64,000 bases of DNA from Geofilum rhodophaeum (GCF_002210225.1 NZ_MWUJ01000014.1:1-64000), one strand, 5' to 3'. Shown: positions 46,025-56,308, numbered from the stretch's first letter. Notes: generated by a model not told the origin, from the sequence alone. Translations and numbers: made by a program.

Positions 46025-46065
46025 AACTACCTTTATTGGCACAAGTATTGCTAAACAGCTTAAAC

Positions 46066-47145
46066 ATGAATACAATAAAAGCACTTTTCCCATTCCTCTT
46101 GCTGGCGCTCGTTTTTCCGGCAAAGGATCTGCAGGCGCAGGACCAGGTGCAAGACCAAGCCCGCCGGCAGCACCAGACCCGCGACGATCAGTTTGCTGCA
46201 GCCGACGTGCAAAGTCTCAGCATCACAAACCGTCACGGCAGCATTTTTTATACGGGGTGGAACAAAGAGGAGGTCACCGTGCGCGTCCGCATTTGGGTAG
46301 AAGCGCCCAACCAGACGCTGGCCGAAGAAGTCCTGAACCTAATCACCGTATTGCAAGTCCCTGGCGGTAAGCAGCTCGATTACCGGACGGTGTTCGCCGA
46401 TGAATTTTTCTCCAATTACCCCTTCGGCATCGACTACCACATTTATGGGCCCGATACGCTCGGACTGAAGCTCATCAATCGCCTGGGCAAGATCCAGCTC
46501 GAAAACTATAAGGGCCGTGCCCGGGTGGAGCTGAACTTCGGCAATTTTGAAATCAAGGATGAAAAAAGTCTGCCCGACTCACTTCACATTCAACTGACCA
46601 ATGGCAATCTGAACCTGCAACAACTGCGTACGGCCAACATCCAGCACAGCAACGGCAAAGTGACCCTTGGCAAAGCCGAACAGCTGCAAATGCAGGCCGA
46701 TTTCAGCACCATTCAAATCAAACAAGTGGCCGACCTGCAACTGGAGGCTACAACCAGCCATATTCAAATAGAAGAAGCGACCCATATTCAGGGTCACACC
46801 AGCAACAGCGAGCTGGAAATTGCCTACCTTGTAAGGGGTGGATTTTTAGAAATGGAACGCGGTGAAATACAAATCAAGCGCCTCAGCAACGCCATTCACG
46901 AACTGACCCTGGCCGGAAATCACACCAACATGCGCCTGCACACCGACAAAAACATGGATTATAATCTGCACGGACAAATCATCGATGGCAAATTACATTT
47001 TCCCGACAGCAAACAAATTACTATTTTAAGGGAAAATAATCTGCTGACCTTTTCGGCCAAAGCAAAGGTTAGACCGGCCAACGGGAATGCACCTGCCCTG
47101 ATTCTTCTGAACAACAACAGCGACATTCACGTTTTAAACAAATAG
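46066..47145 (+). CDS. Exported DUF4097-like (putative adhesin) protein
   Basis: About 359 residues with a signal peptide (ALFPFLLLALVFPAKDLQA). Regular short strands such as LSITNRHGSIFYTGW, RVELNFGNFEIKD, LHIQLTNGNLNLQQL and IQHSNGKVTLGKAEQL are typical of the beta-solenoid DUF4097 family. A Q/D/R-rich stretch follows the signal. ATG 46066 is chosen over an upstream TTG. It is 19 bp before the aminopeptidase gene. Role unknown; an envelope or surface function is likely. Confidence 0.8.
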   Translation: MNTIKALFPFLLLALVFPAKDLQAQDQVQDQARRQHQTRDDQFAAADVQSLSITNRHGSIFYTGWNKEEVTVRVRIWVEAPNQTLAEEVLNLITVLQVPGGKQLDYRTVFADEFFSNYPFGIDYHIYGPDTLGLKLINRLGKIQLENYKGRARVELNFGNFEIKDEKSLPDSLHIQLTNGNLNLQQLRTANIQHSNGKVTLGKAEQLQMQADFSTIQIKQVADLQLEATTSHIQIEEATHIQGHTSNSELEIAYLVRGGFLEMERGEIQIKRLSNAIHELTLAGNHTNMRLHTDKNMDYNLHGQIIDGKLHFPDSKQITILRENNLLTFSAKAKVRPANGNAPALILLNNNSDIHVLNK

Positions 47146-47164
47146 TCAAACAAAAATCACAGCT

Positions 47165-48943
47165 ATGCAAATATCTGAGCGACTCCTGGCCCTTCGAAAC
47201 AAAATGGACGCCCTGGGCGTGGAAGCATGTATCATTCCTTCCGGTGACCCGCACTTAAGCGAGTACCCTTCAGAACATTGGAAAATACGGGAATGGTTCA
47301 GCGGGTTTACCGGTTCGGCCGGTACCCTGGTGGTAACCACCGAAGAAGCGGGTTTGTGGACCGACTCCAGGTATTTTTTACAGGCAGAGGACGAGCTCGA
47401 TGCCCAATGCATTCAGCTGTTCAGAGAAGGCGACCCGGGCGTACCCGATTACACCCAATGGCTGGGTGAAGTGCTCATGCCCGGCAGTAAAGTAGCTGTC
47501 AACGGAGAAACCGTTTCGGTAAGCCTCCTGCGTCGCATCAGTCGCGAATTGCGCACCGCCCAGGTCAGCGTAGATGCGTCCCATGCGGCAGCTGAAGAAG
47601 TTTACGACGGGCGTCCCCCCATCCCCGAAAACGAAGTATTTCTGCACGAAGAAAAGTGGTGTGGCGCCAGTCGCTCCGAAAAACTGGAACAGGTGCATCA
47701 AATCATGCGCAAAAGCGGTGCCAGTCACTACATCAGTGCAGCCCTCGACGAAATTGCCTGGGTCCTTAACCTGCGGGGCAACGACGTTCCCTACAATCCG
47801 GTATTTCACGCCTTCATGATCGTAGAAACCAGTCAGGTCAAACTCTTCATCAACCCGCACAAGCTGACGGCCCAGATTGCACGTAAGCTGGAGGCCGACA
47901 ACATTAAAGTGTCCCTTTACGAAGAAATTTACAAGCACATCCGCCACATTCCTGAAGACGCCACCGTGCTCTTGGATCCGGACCGGACCAACTCCGCCAT
48001 CTTCGCGGCACTCTCCCCCAAGGTCACCAAAAAAGAACAACTCAGTCCCCTTACCCGCCTCAAAGCCCAAAAATCGGACACCGAGGTACAGCACCTGCGC
48101 GAGACCCTGCTCAACGACGGAGTAGCCATGGTGCATTTCCTAAAATGGCTCGAAGACCATGTGGGTAAAGAAAAAATCACCGAGCTCTCCGCAGCCCAAA
48201 AACTCAAGTCCTTCCGCGCTGCCCAGCCCGGATTCGTCGGCGAATCCTTCGGAACCATCTCCGGCTATGGGGGGCACGGCGCCATTGTACATTACAGTGT
48301 AAATGAAGAAAGCGATGTTGAATTGAAGCCCGAAGGACTCTACCTCATCGATTCCGGGGGCCAATACCACGGCGGTACCACCGACATCACACGTACCGTG
48401 CCCTTGGGTAAGTTTCCGGAGCAGGCACGCACCGACTACACCCTTGTACTGAAGGGGCACATTGCCCTGGCCTGTGCCGTATTTCCCAAAGGGACCCGAG
48501 GCGTCCACCTCGACATACTTGCACGCAAAGCCTTATGGGAGCATGGTCTCAACTACGGACACGGTACCGGGCACGGCATCGGCTACTTCCTTAACGTGCA
48601 CGAGGGACCACAGAGCATCCGACCGCAAGACAACGGCATTGAAATGGAGCCCGGTATGATCAGCTCCAACGAGCCCGGGGTATACCGACGCGACCAATAC
48701 GGCATTCGCATCGAAAACCTGATCCTCAGTCGCGTAAAGCAAGAAAGTGAATTCGGCACCTTTATGGACTTTGAAACACTAACGCTTTGTCCCATCGACA
48801 GCCGACTGGTCGATACCAGCTTACTCACACCCGATGAAAAAGCCTGGTTCAACAATTACCACCAAGGCGTTTACGAGCAATTGGCACCGCGTCTCGACCA
48901 GGACCACCAACAGTGGTTGAAAGAAAAAACCAAAGCAATTTAA
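47165..48943 (+). CDS. Xaa-Pro aminopeptidase (M24B)
   Basis: A 592-residue metallopeptidase that removes N-terminal residues before proline. The length matches the three-domain, eukaryotic-like aminopeptidase P. The metal site is readable: D in LIDSGGQYHGG (about 395) and TDITRTV (about 406), H in HGTGHGIGYFLN (about 465), E in NEPGVYRRD (about 502) and RIENLIL (about 517). Two creatinase-N-like domains precede it. Cytoplasmic (no signal). Confidence 0.95.
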   Translation: MQISERLLALRNKMDALGVEACIIPSGDPHLSEYPSEHWKIREWFSGFTGSAGTLVVTTEEAGLWTDSRYFLQAEDELDAQCIQLFREGDPGVPDYTQWLGEVLMPGSKVAVNGETVSVSLLRRISRELRTAQVSVDASHAAAEEVYDGRPPIPENEVFLHEEKWCGASRSEKLEQVHQIMRKSGASHYISAALDEIAWVLNLRGNDVPYNPVFHAFMIVETSQVKLFINPHKLTAQIARKLEADNIKVSLYEEIYKHIRHIPEDATVLLDPDRTNSAIFAALSPKVTKKEQLSPLTRLKAQKSDTEVQHLRETLLNDGVAMVHFLKWLEDHVGKEKITELSAAQKLKSFRAAQPGFVGESFGTISGYGGHGAIVHYSVNEESDVELKPEGLYLIDSGGQYHGGTTDITRTVPLGKFPEQARTDYTLVLKGHIALACAVFPKGTRGVHLDILARKALWEHGLNYGHGTGHGIGYFLNVHEGPQSIRPQDNGIEMEPGMISSNEPGVYRRDQYGIRIENLILSRVKQESEFGTFMDFETLTLCPIDSRLVDTSLLTPDEKAWFNNYHQGVYEQLAPRLDQDHQQWLKEKTKAI

Positions 48944-48969
48944 ACAAACCAAACGATTTGTCTTTTATC

Positions 48970-50388
48970 ATGAGAAAACATATCGCTCTTTTGTTGTTGC
49001 TGGCAGCTGCAGTCGTCCTACCGGCGACTGCAGCCCAGGGGCACAACATTCAGGTACAACTCAACGGCTTTCAAAACCAGGAATTAATCCTGGGCTATTA
49101 CTTCAACAAGCGCATGTACGTAACCGACACCGTACCCATCAGCGGGACGGGACTGGCCGTGTTTCAACAAGAAGAAGCCCTGCCGGGGGGATTGTATTTG
49201 TTTTACCTGCCCAACGGCAAGTATTTTGACGTTCTCATTAACGACGAACAAAACTTCAGCATCCAAACAGACACAGCCGATTTGGTTGGAAAAATGCAAA
49301 TCACCGGCTCCAAAGAGTCCAGCCTGTTTCTCGACTACCAGCGCTTTTTAATGCAAAAACAAAAAGAGTCCGAAGCGCTGCGCAACGAAATTAAAGCCAA
49401 CGAGGGACAACAAGCCAGGGTGGCCGACCTGAGCCAACAACTGCAAAAGGTCAACCAGGAAGTGTCCGACTATTGGGATCGCGTTATGCAAGAGCACCCC
49501 GGAACCTTCTTTGCCAGCTTCATAAAAGCTATGAAAGACCCGGAGATTCCCGATTTTGAGGTACCCGCCAATACCTCCAATCCCGACTCAGTGCTGCAGG
49601 TCAAACGTTACCACCATTACCGAGCACATTATTTCGACAATATTGATTTTCAGGACGAAAGACTTTTGCGCACACCCTTCTTTGTCAATAAACTGGAGCA
49701 GTATTTCGATCGATTACTGCCTCAGATTCCCGACACCGTGAGCGAGGCTTCCATTCATCTCATTGAACAAAGTCGCGGCAACGACGAAATGTTCCGCTTT
49801 TTGGTACAATTCCTCTTCAATCGTGCCAACGAAAGCAAAATTATGGGTATGGATGCCGCCATGGTCGCCCTGGCTGAGCGCTACTATCTTTCGGGCGAAG
49901 CCTACTGGTCGACCGACGAATTTTTGGAACAACTGCGCACCCGGGTTCGTGAAATTAAACCAACACTGCTGGGCAATACCGCACACGACCTGCAAATGGA
50001 AAGTCTCGACGGCGCCATCTACCGTTTGCACGAAGTACAGGCTCCCGTAACTATCCTGGTCTTTTACGAACCCTCCTGCGGACACTGTAAAACCGCCATA
50101 CCCAAACTGTATAAGGACGTATTTTTACCCTACCGGGAGAAAGGCGTTCAGGTTTTTGCGGTTTACAGCATGGCCGACAAAGAAGAGTGGCAGGGTTTTG
50201 TGGATCAACACGGCATGTACGATTGGATCAATGTGTACGATCCTTACCATCAGACCCGATTTAGAGCCTATTACGACATCCGTTCCACCCCCATGATTTA
50301 TGTCCTCGATCGCGACAAGAAAATTGCGGCCAAGCGCCTCGATGTGGAACAATTGCCGGGCTTCATCGATCACCTGCTGAAGCAATAA
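48970..50388 (+). CDS. TlpA-like thioredoxin-fold envelope protein
   Basis: About 472 residues with signal peptide (IALLLLLAAAVVLPATA). An N-terminal beta-rich region (NIQVQLNGFQNQELILGYY...), typical of DUF4369-type segments, precedes a helical middle region, and a C-terminal thioredoxin domain (about 350-470) carries the redox motif SCGHC in FYEPSCGHCKTA and the cis-proline region STPMIYVLDR. It is likely a thiol-disulfide oxidoreductase of the periplasm. ATG 48970 is preferred over an upstream GTG/ATG start that overlaps the aminopeptidase gene and would lengthen the N-terminus. Confidence 0.87.
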   Translation: MRKHIALLLLLAAAVVLPATAAQGHNIQVQLNGFQNQELILGYYFNKRMYVTDTVPISGTGLAVFQQEEALPGGLYLFYLPNGKYFDVLINDEQNFSIQTDTADLVGKMQITGSKESSLFLDYQRFLMQKQKESEALRNEIKANEGQQARVADLSQQLQKVNQEVSDYWDRVMQEHPGTFFASFIKAMKDPEIPDFEVPANTSNPDSVLQVKRYHHYRAHYFDNIDFQDERLLRTPFFVNKLEQYFDRLLPQIPDTVSEASIHLIEQSRGNDEMFRFLVQFLFNRANESKIMGMDAAMVALAERYYLSGEAYWSTDEFLEQLRTRVREIKPTLLGNTAHDLQMESLDGAIYRLHEVQAPVTILVFYEPSCGHCKTAIPKLYKDVFLPYREKGVQVFAVYSMADKEEWQGFVDQHGMYDWINVYDPYHQTRFRAYYDIRSTPMIYVLDRDKKIAAKRLDVEQLPGFIDHLLKQ

Positions 50389-50424
50389 TACAGGCTTCAC
50401 AGCTCACCCAAGCAACAGCTGAAA

Positions 50425-51456
50425 ATGAAAACTACAACAGCAAATAAGCGATCCGTACGCCATAGTTTAACGGGTCGTCTCCTTCGATCTGTCCTACTCG
50501 CCTTGCTGCTTGTTGCCGCCTCCTGCGCCAACAACGAGAAAGACATTCCGGCACCGGGGGCCCACATTAAAATGCCGGACAACGGTTTTGAGTTAGAGGT
50601 GGGCGACACCCTGCGCTTATCCCCGCGCGTTAGTTACGAAGTAGATGCCAGTTACCAGTGGCTGCTCAATAACGAGTTGTTGTCCACCGAAAAAGAACTG
50701 CTGCACCAGTCCCGGGAATTGGGACAGCTCGACTACCGCTTTGTAGTAAGCACCCCCTACGGGAGCGATACCCTAGTGATTCCTGTCAGCACCATCATTT
50801 GGGTAAATTTTCAGGAATTTGCGCTCAACAGCGACAGTCTTTGGTTGCAAATGCCGGAAAACCCTTCCAATGGTTTCAGCACCAAGAACCTCTTCTTTCC
50901 AAGCTACGGCAACCAGGAAGAAGACTGGACCGGTTTTGCACTCAGCAATCTTTCGGGACAAAGTTTCAGCACGCTCCCCTCTCCCTTTTCGGCCCATGCC
51001 CCCAAAAAAAGCGATGAAGTTTTCATGCTTATGCACCAGGACGACGAAGCCAGTGGCCGCAATTTTTATTTCCCTGACGGCAGGGAACACCAATTTCACA
51101 GCATCAGTCTGACCAACTCCGCCCTGACCTACCAATACATGCGCACGGGTCTGGAAAATTTCCCTCGCTTCGGCGATGAGAGTCAGACCGACCCCCTCGA
51201 CTGGTTTTTAGTGACCATCGAAGGCTACGACAACCTGGGCAATAAAACTGGCGAAATCCCCTTTTACCTGGCCGATTTCCGTTTTGAGAACCGGCGCCGC
51301 AATTACCTTATTGAAGAATGGACGGTGGTTGACCTGCGTTCACTGGGAGCCGTTAATGAAATCAGACTGCGTCTGAGTTCTTCCAGAGACGAGCCTACGT
51401 CGGGCGCACGGCTACCATTCTACCTTTGCATCGACAACCTGAAAATAACCGGATAG
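50425..51456 (+). CDS. DUF4465-type surface lipoprotein
   Basis: 343 residues with a lipoprotein signal (LLALLLVAASC). The first 100 residues read like a PKD/Ig-like domain (LSPRVSYEVDASYQWLLNNELL) and the rest like DUF4465 (WTGFALSNLSGQSFST, DWFLVTIEGYDNLGNKTG, YLADFRFENRRRNYLIEEW, WTVVDLRSLGAVNEIRLRL). It lies 37 bp after the thioredoxin-like gene. DUF4465 proteins are often near TonB receptors in Bacteroidota, here a receptor is about 5 kb away. The ligand is unknown. Confidence 0.77.
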   Translation: MKTTTANKRSVRHSLTGRLLRSVLLALLLVAASCANNEKDIPAPGAHIKMPDNGFELEVGDTLRLSPRVSYEVDASYQWLLNNELLSTEKELLHQSRELGQLDYRFVVSTPYGSDTLVIPVSTIIWVNFQEFALNSDSLWLQMPENPSNGFSTKNLFFPSYGNQEEDWTGFALSNLSGQSFSTLPSPFSAHAPKKSDEVFMLMHQDDEASGRNFYFPDGREHQFHSISLTNSALTYQYMRTGLENFPRFGDESQTDPLDWFLVTIEGYDNLGNKTGEIPFYLADFRFENRRRNYLIEEWTVVDLRSLGAVNEIRLRLSSSRDEPTSGARLPFYLCIDNLKITG

Positions 51457-51479
51457 ACCGCTTTTGGGGCTGGGGGGGA

Positions 51480-53714
51480 CTATTGTACCACCAGTTTTTC
51501 AACAAAGCGACGTTCGCCCATATTTAGGTGAAGGAGGTAAATCCCGGGAGCCAAAGTGCCGGTGGTCAAGGTGCCTCTGCCATTGTAGATCAGTACCTGC
51601 TGCTGTTGTACCCGCTGGCCCGACAGGGTATAAATGGAAACCCGGGCATGCCCGTTAATTTCGGGCAATAAAAGCGTTAAAGTATTTCCACGTAAAGGAT
51701 TGGGAACCACGCGAGCAGCGCCTGCTGCCGGCGGTGCAACCAGCGTGTCGAGCAACTCCACCTCCGACAACAACACATCCACCCAAAAAGAGGCGGGTCC
51801 CACATCGGGATATCGCTCATCAAAAGCCAACCACTGGCCGTCTCCTCCTCGCAACCAGGCGGTATTCACTCGCTCCAGGGAGTAGGGCGACTGATACAAG
51901 GCAAAGCTGTCGATGCCGGCAGGGTAGTTCAGCTCCATGCCCACCCAAATTTGGCCACTCACTTCAAGCGGAGCAGCTAAAGATACCAGGTATTCGCGAC
52001 CATCGGGCAATTGAGAAAGACGCAGGTTGTTGGCCGACCAGATCAGGTCTTCGGGCGCATCCACACCTTGCCAGATCTTCAGATTCAATTGCTGGGTACT
52101 GGCTTCGGGCACCGGCAAGGGCGATCGGGCCGGAACCACATAAAAACCATGCAGTTTGGCTTTGGCAAAGGTGCCGTACATCTCTGCAAAGGCCACATCG
52201 CGCGCAGCGTTATGTCCCGAATAAGGTCCACCACCAGTTGGCGGTGCCCACCAGCCGGCTGTTTCATCAATATGCTGGTTGGACCAGCGCTCCACCGGTT
52301 CAGAATAAAACCAGGTCCCCTCGAGGGACTGGGAATGGGTACCCTCCGGATCGAGCCAGGCCGCCAATTGGGCCTCGGCATCAGCGATATAATCCCAGGC
52401 TACGCCCAAACGGCCAAAATAATCGTTAACCGGATCGCTACAGGTGGCCCAACCACCCGACAAGTAGCCGATAAGTTTCCCCTCAGCATCAAAAAGTCCC
52501 CCGCCCGAAGAGCCGCCCTGCGTAGTTCCTTCCTCCCAACGCGCCACCTGCCAGTGTCCCTGCGGAGCAAAATACTGGAAAGTTGTGGCCACAGGGGCGC
52601 TTGCCGAACGGGACACGGATTTCACATCTCCTTCGGGATGATGAATGGAGCGCACAGGTGCCTGGGGCGACTGCGTGCGGGTCCACCCCGCCCAATAGGG
52701 ACGATAGGCCGCCGGAGGCAGTTCAGACATCTCAAGAAGTGCCATATCCAATTCGCTTTTGAAGGCGCGTCGCGATGAGCCCGAAACCGTTTGAACAAAA
52801 CTGCCCTCGATGGCGGCATTGCAGTTGGGCACCTGGTAATTAAAAGTAAAAACTACCGTGTTGTGCGAATCCTCCCCGGGCAAACAATGGGCTGCCGTCA
52901 ACACATACGGCGTGCCGTCGTTACGACTGTTGTTCATAAGGGTTCCTGAACACAACTCGGTCCCGTCAATTATCAAGCGACAAACAGCCTGTCCGGCTGC
53001 CTGAATAAGTGGATCTTCCTCGCAGGAAACATCGGCATGGCAGGTGCCACGGCGACCAAAGCGACTGTTTTTCAAAGCCAGGAGGGAGCTCACATTCAGA
53101 TAATCGTGATTGACTGCAGCTATCAGCAGGTCCGACTGCCGCTTAGACGAAGCTGCCACCACCAACTCTACAATTATTTCATCCCCGGGAATGGGCGCAG
53201 TGGCCAAAACACCGGAAGCCTGATTATTTTTTTGCGTAAAGGCACCCAACACCACCTCTTGCGATGGATTATACAAATAAAGACTGTCGCTCTCAGCGAG
53301 GGAAAAACGATCAAAAATCAGGTTAAGCGAATAGGCACCGGGCGACTGTAAAGCCAGTCGCCATACCCGGGTCCCGTCCTTTCGTTGCTGCCAAATGCCT
53401 GAGTTTTGGGGATTGTAATTTACAAAAAAGGGATGGGCGAAACGTAAGGGTTGTCCCTTACCGGCCTGTACCGCCGCGCGGTCGGCCGCCACCGATTGGG
53501 GCAAAGCCGGCATACGCTCAACCGGCACGCCGGCCTCATAGGCCTTAGTGGCAGGAAGCGAAAAAGGCTGCCCGCCATGCCCAACCTGGGCTTGCAAAGC
53601 AAGGGGACTGCCCCAACTTATTACAGTTAGGCCAACCACCAGCACCAGCAGCCTGATCTGCTGCAATAAACAAAACAAAAAACGAAACAGCATCTGGTCT
53701 TTATATTTTTTCAT
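51480..53714 (-). CDS. Secreted trypsin-like serine protease with T9SS tail
   Basis: A 744-residue exported protease. The S1-type triad is visible: H in PYVLTAAHCLPG, D in KSELDMALLEM, S in TTQGGSSGGGLFDAEG, with cysteines placed as in lysyl-endopeptidase-like enzymes. An N-terminal about 200-residue domain of T9SS-exported proteins precedes it. The last about 85 residues (VVPNPLRGNTLTLLLPE, VSIYTLSGQRVQ, APGIYLLHLN, then EKLVVQ) form a type A T9SS sorting domain. It is convergent with the DUF4465 gene, 23 bp apart. Confidence 0.93.
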   Translation of the reverse strand: MKKYKDQMLFRFLFCLLQQIRLLVLVVGLTVISWGSPLALQAQVGHGGQPFSLPATKAYEAGVPVERMPALPQSVAADRAAVQAGKGQPLRFAHPFFVNYNPQNSGIWQQRKDGTRVWRLALQSPGAYSLNLIFDRFSLAESDSLYLYNPSQEVVLGAFTQKNNQASGVLATAPIPGDEIIVELVVAASSKRQSDLLIAAVNHDYLNVSSLLALKNSRFGRRGTCHADVSCEEDPLIQAAGQAVCRLIIDGTELCSGTLMNNSRNDGTPYVLTAAHCLPGEDSHNTVVFTFNYQVPNCNAAIEGSFVQTVSGSSRRAFKSELDMALLEMSELPPAAYRPYWAGWTRTQSPQAPVRSIHHPEGDVKSVSRSASAPVATTFQYFAPQGHWQVARWEEGTTQGGSSGGGLFDAEGKLIGYLSGGWATCSDPVNDYFGRLGVAWDYIADAEAQLAAWLDPEGTHSQSLEGTWFYSEPVERWSNQHIDETAGWWAPPTGGGPYSGHNAARDVAFAEMYGTFAKAKLHGFYVVPARSPLPVPEASTQQLNLKIWQGVDAPEDLIWSANNLRLSQLPDGREYLVSLAAPLEVSGQIWVGMELNYPAGIDSFALYQSPYSLERVNTAWLRGGDGQWLAFDERYPDVGPASFWVDVLLSEVELLDTLVAPPAAGAARVVPNPLRGNTLTLLLPEINGHARVSIYTLSGQRVQQQQVLIYNGRGTLTTGTLAPGIYLLHLNMGERRFVEKLVVQ

Positions 53715-54064
53715 TTAATACCCAAAAATCAACAAAAAGTTGCAGCAGTCCCCCCACCACACACCAAACAAAGTAAAACATATTCTTCTTTAGTCCTTAA
53801 TAACAAGCCCTAAACTTTTGCCCTCAGTACCAACATCAGACCCCTGCAGTTAGAATTATTCTAAATAAACCCAGGCAGGAGGGCCGAATAAAGACCCATA
53901 TTATTCACATAATCAATCATTTTACCCACAACCATCAGGTTTTCAAATGAAAATCCTACCCTTTCAATGTGGACAATAGGGTCTTTTTATATTGTTTTAA
54001 TATTAACTTTGCATCACACAAATTAAGGTTATACATAACCATCACAAACCAAAACTGAATACGT
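53715..54064. other. Intergenic region ahead of the NO reductase gene
   Basis: Contains an exact TAACTTTG -7 element (54004-54011) and a 14-bp interrupted palindrome ATTAT-TCAC-ATAAT (53900-53913) that could be a Crp/Fnr-type site for NO or anaerobic control. I see no FNR consensus (TTGAT-N4-ATCAA). The minus-strand protease promoter is not clear. Nothing else found. Confidence 0.5.
54004..54011 (+). promoter_or_regulatory. Candidate -7 element of norZ-like gene
   Basis: TAACTTTG is an exact match; upstream is T-rich (GTCTTTTTAT) without a clear TTTG at 19-21 bp. Confidence 0.45.
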
Positions 54065-56308
54065 ATGAAGACAAGAAAGCTGTGGTTGGGCTTCATAGCC
54101 GTAATGACCATCTCCTTTGCTGTACTCCTCTACTACGGCAGGGAAATTTACCGGGAGGCACCCCCCATTCCGGATAAAGTAGTCGCCAGCGACGGAGCTG
54201 TGCTGTTCTCCGCGCAGGACATAAAAGACGGACAGAATGTCTGGCAATCGACCGGCGGCCAGCAGTTGGGGTCCATTTGGGGACACGGAGCCTATCAGGC
54301 GCCGGACTGGACGGCCGACTGGTTGCACCGCGAGGCGGAATTTATGATTAACCGCCTGGCCAGAGAGGCTTACGGCAAGGACTATGGGGTCTTGGCGGAA
54401 GACGAAAAGGCTGCGGTTCAGGTACGTTTGCAACAGGATATGCGGACCAACACCTACGATCCGGAAACCGGTCTGCTTACCATCTCCGACTTACGTGCCG
54501 AAGCTTTTGCCCACAACAGTGCCCATTACGGGGGACTGTTTACCAACGATCCGGAACTGGCCCACCTGCGTGAGGCCTACGCCCTGCCTCAGGATGCCCT
54601 CAAGGATCCGGAGCGGGTACGCCTGATGAATGCCTTTTTCTTTTGGGCGTCATGGGCCTGTATTACCGAGCGACCGGGACAGGACATCAGCTATACCAAC
54701 AACTGGCCGGCCGATGAACTGATTGGCAACAAGCCAACCGGAGCCATGATTTTGTGGACCGGCTTCAGCGTGATTATTCTGCTGGCCGGTATAGGCCTGA
54801 TGGTTTGGTACTATGCCTCCAAACGCGAAGAGGAAGAACTTAAGGCTCCGGACAAGTCTCCGGTGGCCGATGCCAAACAAACGCCCTCTCAAAAGGCTAC
54901 ACTCAAATACTTTTGGGTGGTGACGCTGCTGATGTTGGTGCAAATTGTGATGGGCATAGTAACTGCGCACTACGGCGTAGAAGGGCACGCCTTTTACGGC
55001 ATACCGCTGGCCGACTGGTTGCCCTATTCCATTTCGCGGACCTGGCACGTGCAACTGGCTATTTTCTGGATCGCAACCTCCTGGCTGGCCACCGGCTTGT
55101 ACTACGCCCCCTTCATTTCGGGTTACGAACCCAGGTTTCAAAAGCTGGGCGTAGATGTCCTCTTTGGCGCTCTGCTGGTTATTGTAGTGGGCTCGCTGGC
55201 GGGACAGTGGTTTGGCGTAATGCAAAAACTGGGCCTGACCGCCAATTTTTGGTTCGGACACCAGGGCTACGAGTATGTGGATTTGGGTCGCTTTTGGCAG
55301 AGTTTCCTGCTGGCCGGTCTCTTTATCTGGCTCTTCTTGATGGCCCGTGCGGTTATTCCTGCCCTTAAAAAGCATCCGCAAAGCCGCAACCTGCTCATCC
55401 TGTTTTTAATTGCCTGTGTGGCCATTGCCTCTTTTTATGCGGCGGGACTGATGTGGGATCAGCAGACCAACCTGGCCATTGCCGAGTACTGGCGCTGGTG
55501 GGTGGTGCACCTGTGGGTAGAAGGCTTCTTTGAGGTTTTTGCCGTCACCATTATGGCCTTCCTTTTTGTACGTATGAACCTGATTCAGGTGAATACGGCC
55601 ACCGTTGCGGTACTCTTTACCACCATCATCTTTTTAACCGGGGGTATTTTGGGCACCTTCCATCACCTCTACTTTACGGGAACGCCTACGGCGGTTATGG
55701 CGATAGGCGCCTCCTTCAGCGCGCTGGAAGTAGTGCCCCTGGTATTGGTGGGTTATGAGGCCTACGACAACCTGAAAATGTACCGCAGTGCCGAATGGGT
55801 GAAGGCTTACAAATGGCCCATCTACAGTTTTATAGCCGTGGCCTTCTGGAACCTGGTGGGTGCCGGCATCTTTGGCTTCCTCATTAATCCACCCATTGCC
55901 CTTTACTATATGCAGGGCCTCAACACCACCCCGGTTCACGGGCACACCGCCCTCTTTGGCGTGTACGGCATGTTGGGGATCGGACTCATGCTCTTTGTCT
56001 TGAGAGATATGAATCCGACGGTAGTCTGGAAGGACAAGTTTGTGAAGTGGGCCTTCTGGCTCATCAACATTGGTCTGATGGCCATGGTCCTCATCAGCGT
56101 TCTTCCCATTGGTCTGGCCCAAACCGTTGCCAGCGTTCAGGAAGGCTTGTGGTACGCCCGTTCTGCAGAGTTTCTGAATCAGGACTACATGATGACCCTC
56201 AAGTGGCTGCGCTCCATCGGCGATACGATGTTTGCCCTTGGGGTTCTGGCGCTGGCCTGGTTCATTTTTGGCCTAAAGGGTGGCTGGAGCATTGAAAAGA
56301 AACACTAG
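54065..56308 (+). CDS. norZ: Quinol-dependent nitric oxide reductase (qNOR)
   Basis: A 747-residue integral membrane enzyme that reduces NO to nitrous oxide with quinol electrons. The N-terminal extension (residues about 35-220) replaces NorC of the cytochrome-c type: WQSTGGQQLGSIWGHGAYQAPDWTADW. The catalytic domain of about 12 helices has histidines in RTWHVQLAIFWIATSW, WWVVHLWVEGFFEVF (glutamate at the non-heme iron) and GTFHHLYFTGTP and HGHTALFGVYGM. It would detoxify NO or support nitrous-oxide-type respiration. It is monocistronic with a long hairpin after it. Confidence 0.94.
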   Translation: MKTRKLWLGFIAVMTISFAVLLYYGREIYREAPPIPDKVVASDGAVLFSAQDIKDGQNVWQSTGGQQLGSIWGHGAYQAPDWTADWLHREAEFMINRLAREAYGKDYGVLAEDEKAAVQVRLQQDMRTNTYDPETGLLTISDLRAEAFAHNSAHYGGLFTNDPELAHLREAYALPQDALKDPERVRLMNAFFFWASWACITERPGQDISYTNNWPADELIGNKPTGAMILWTGFSVIILLAGIGLMVWYYASKREEEELKAPDKSPVADAKQTPSQKATLKYFWVVTLLMLVQIVMGIVTAHYGVEGHAFYGIPLADWLPYSISRTWHVQLAIFWIATSWLATGLYYAPFISGYEPRFQKLGVDVLFGALLVIVVGSLAGQWFGVMQKLGLTANFWFGHQGYEYVDLGRFWQSFLLAGLFIWLFLMARAVIPALKKHPQSRNLLILFLIACVAIASFYAAGLMWDQQTNLAIAEYWRWWVVHLWVEGFFEVFAVTIMAFLFVRMNLIQVNTATVAVLFTTIIFLTGGILGTFHHLYFTGTPTAVMAIGASFSALEVVPLVLVGYEAYDNLKMYRSAEWVKAYKWPIYSFIAVAFWNLVGAGIFGFLINPPIALYYMQGLNTTPVHGHTALFGVYGMLGIGLMLFVLRDMNPTVVWKDKFVKWAFWLINIGLMAMVLISVLPIGLAQTVASVQEGLWYARSAEFLNQDYMMTLKWLRSIGDTMFALGVLALAWFIFGLKGGWSIEKKH

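Noticed and set aside
45907-46035. Cobalamin riboswitch before the BtuB-like receptor
   Set aside because: The leader is only about 70 nt with no B12-box-like sequence or long helical frame.
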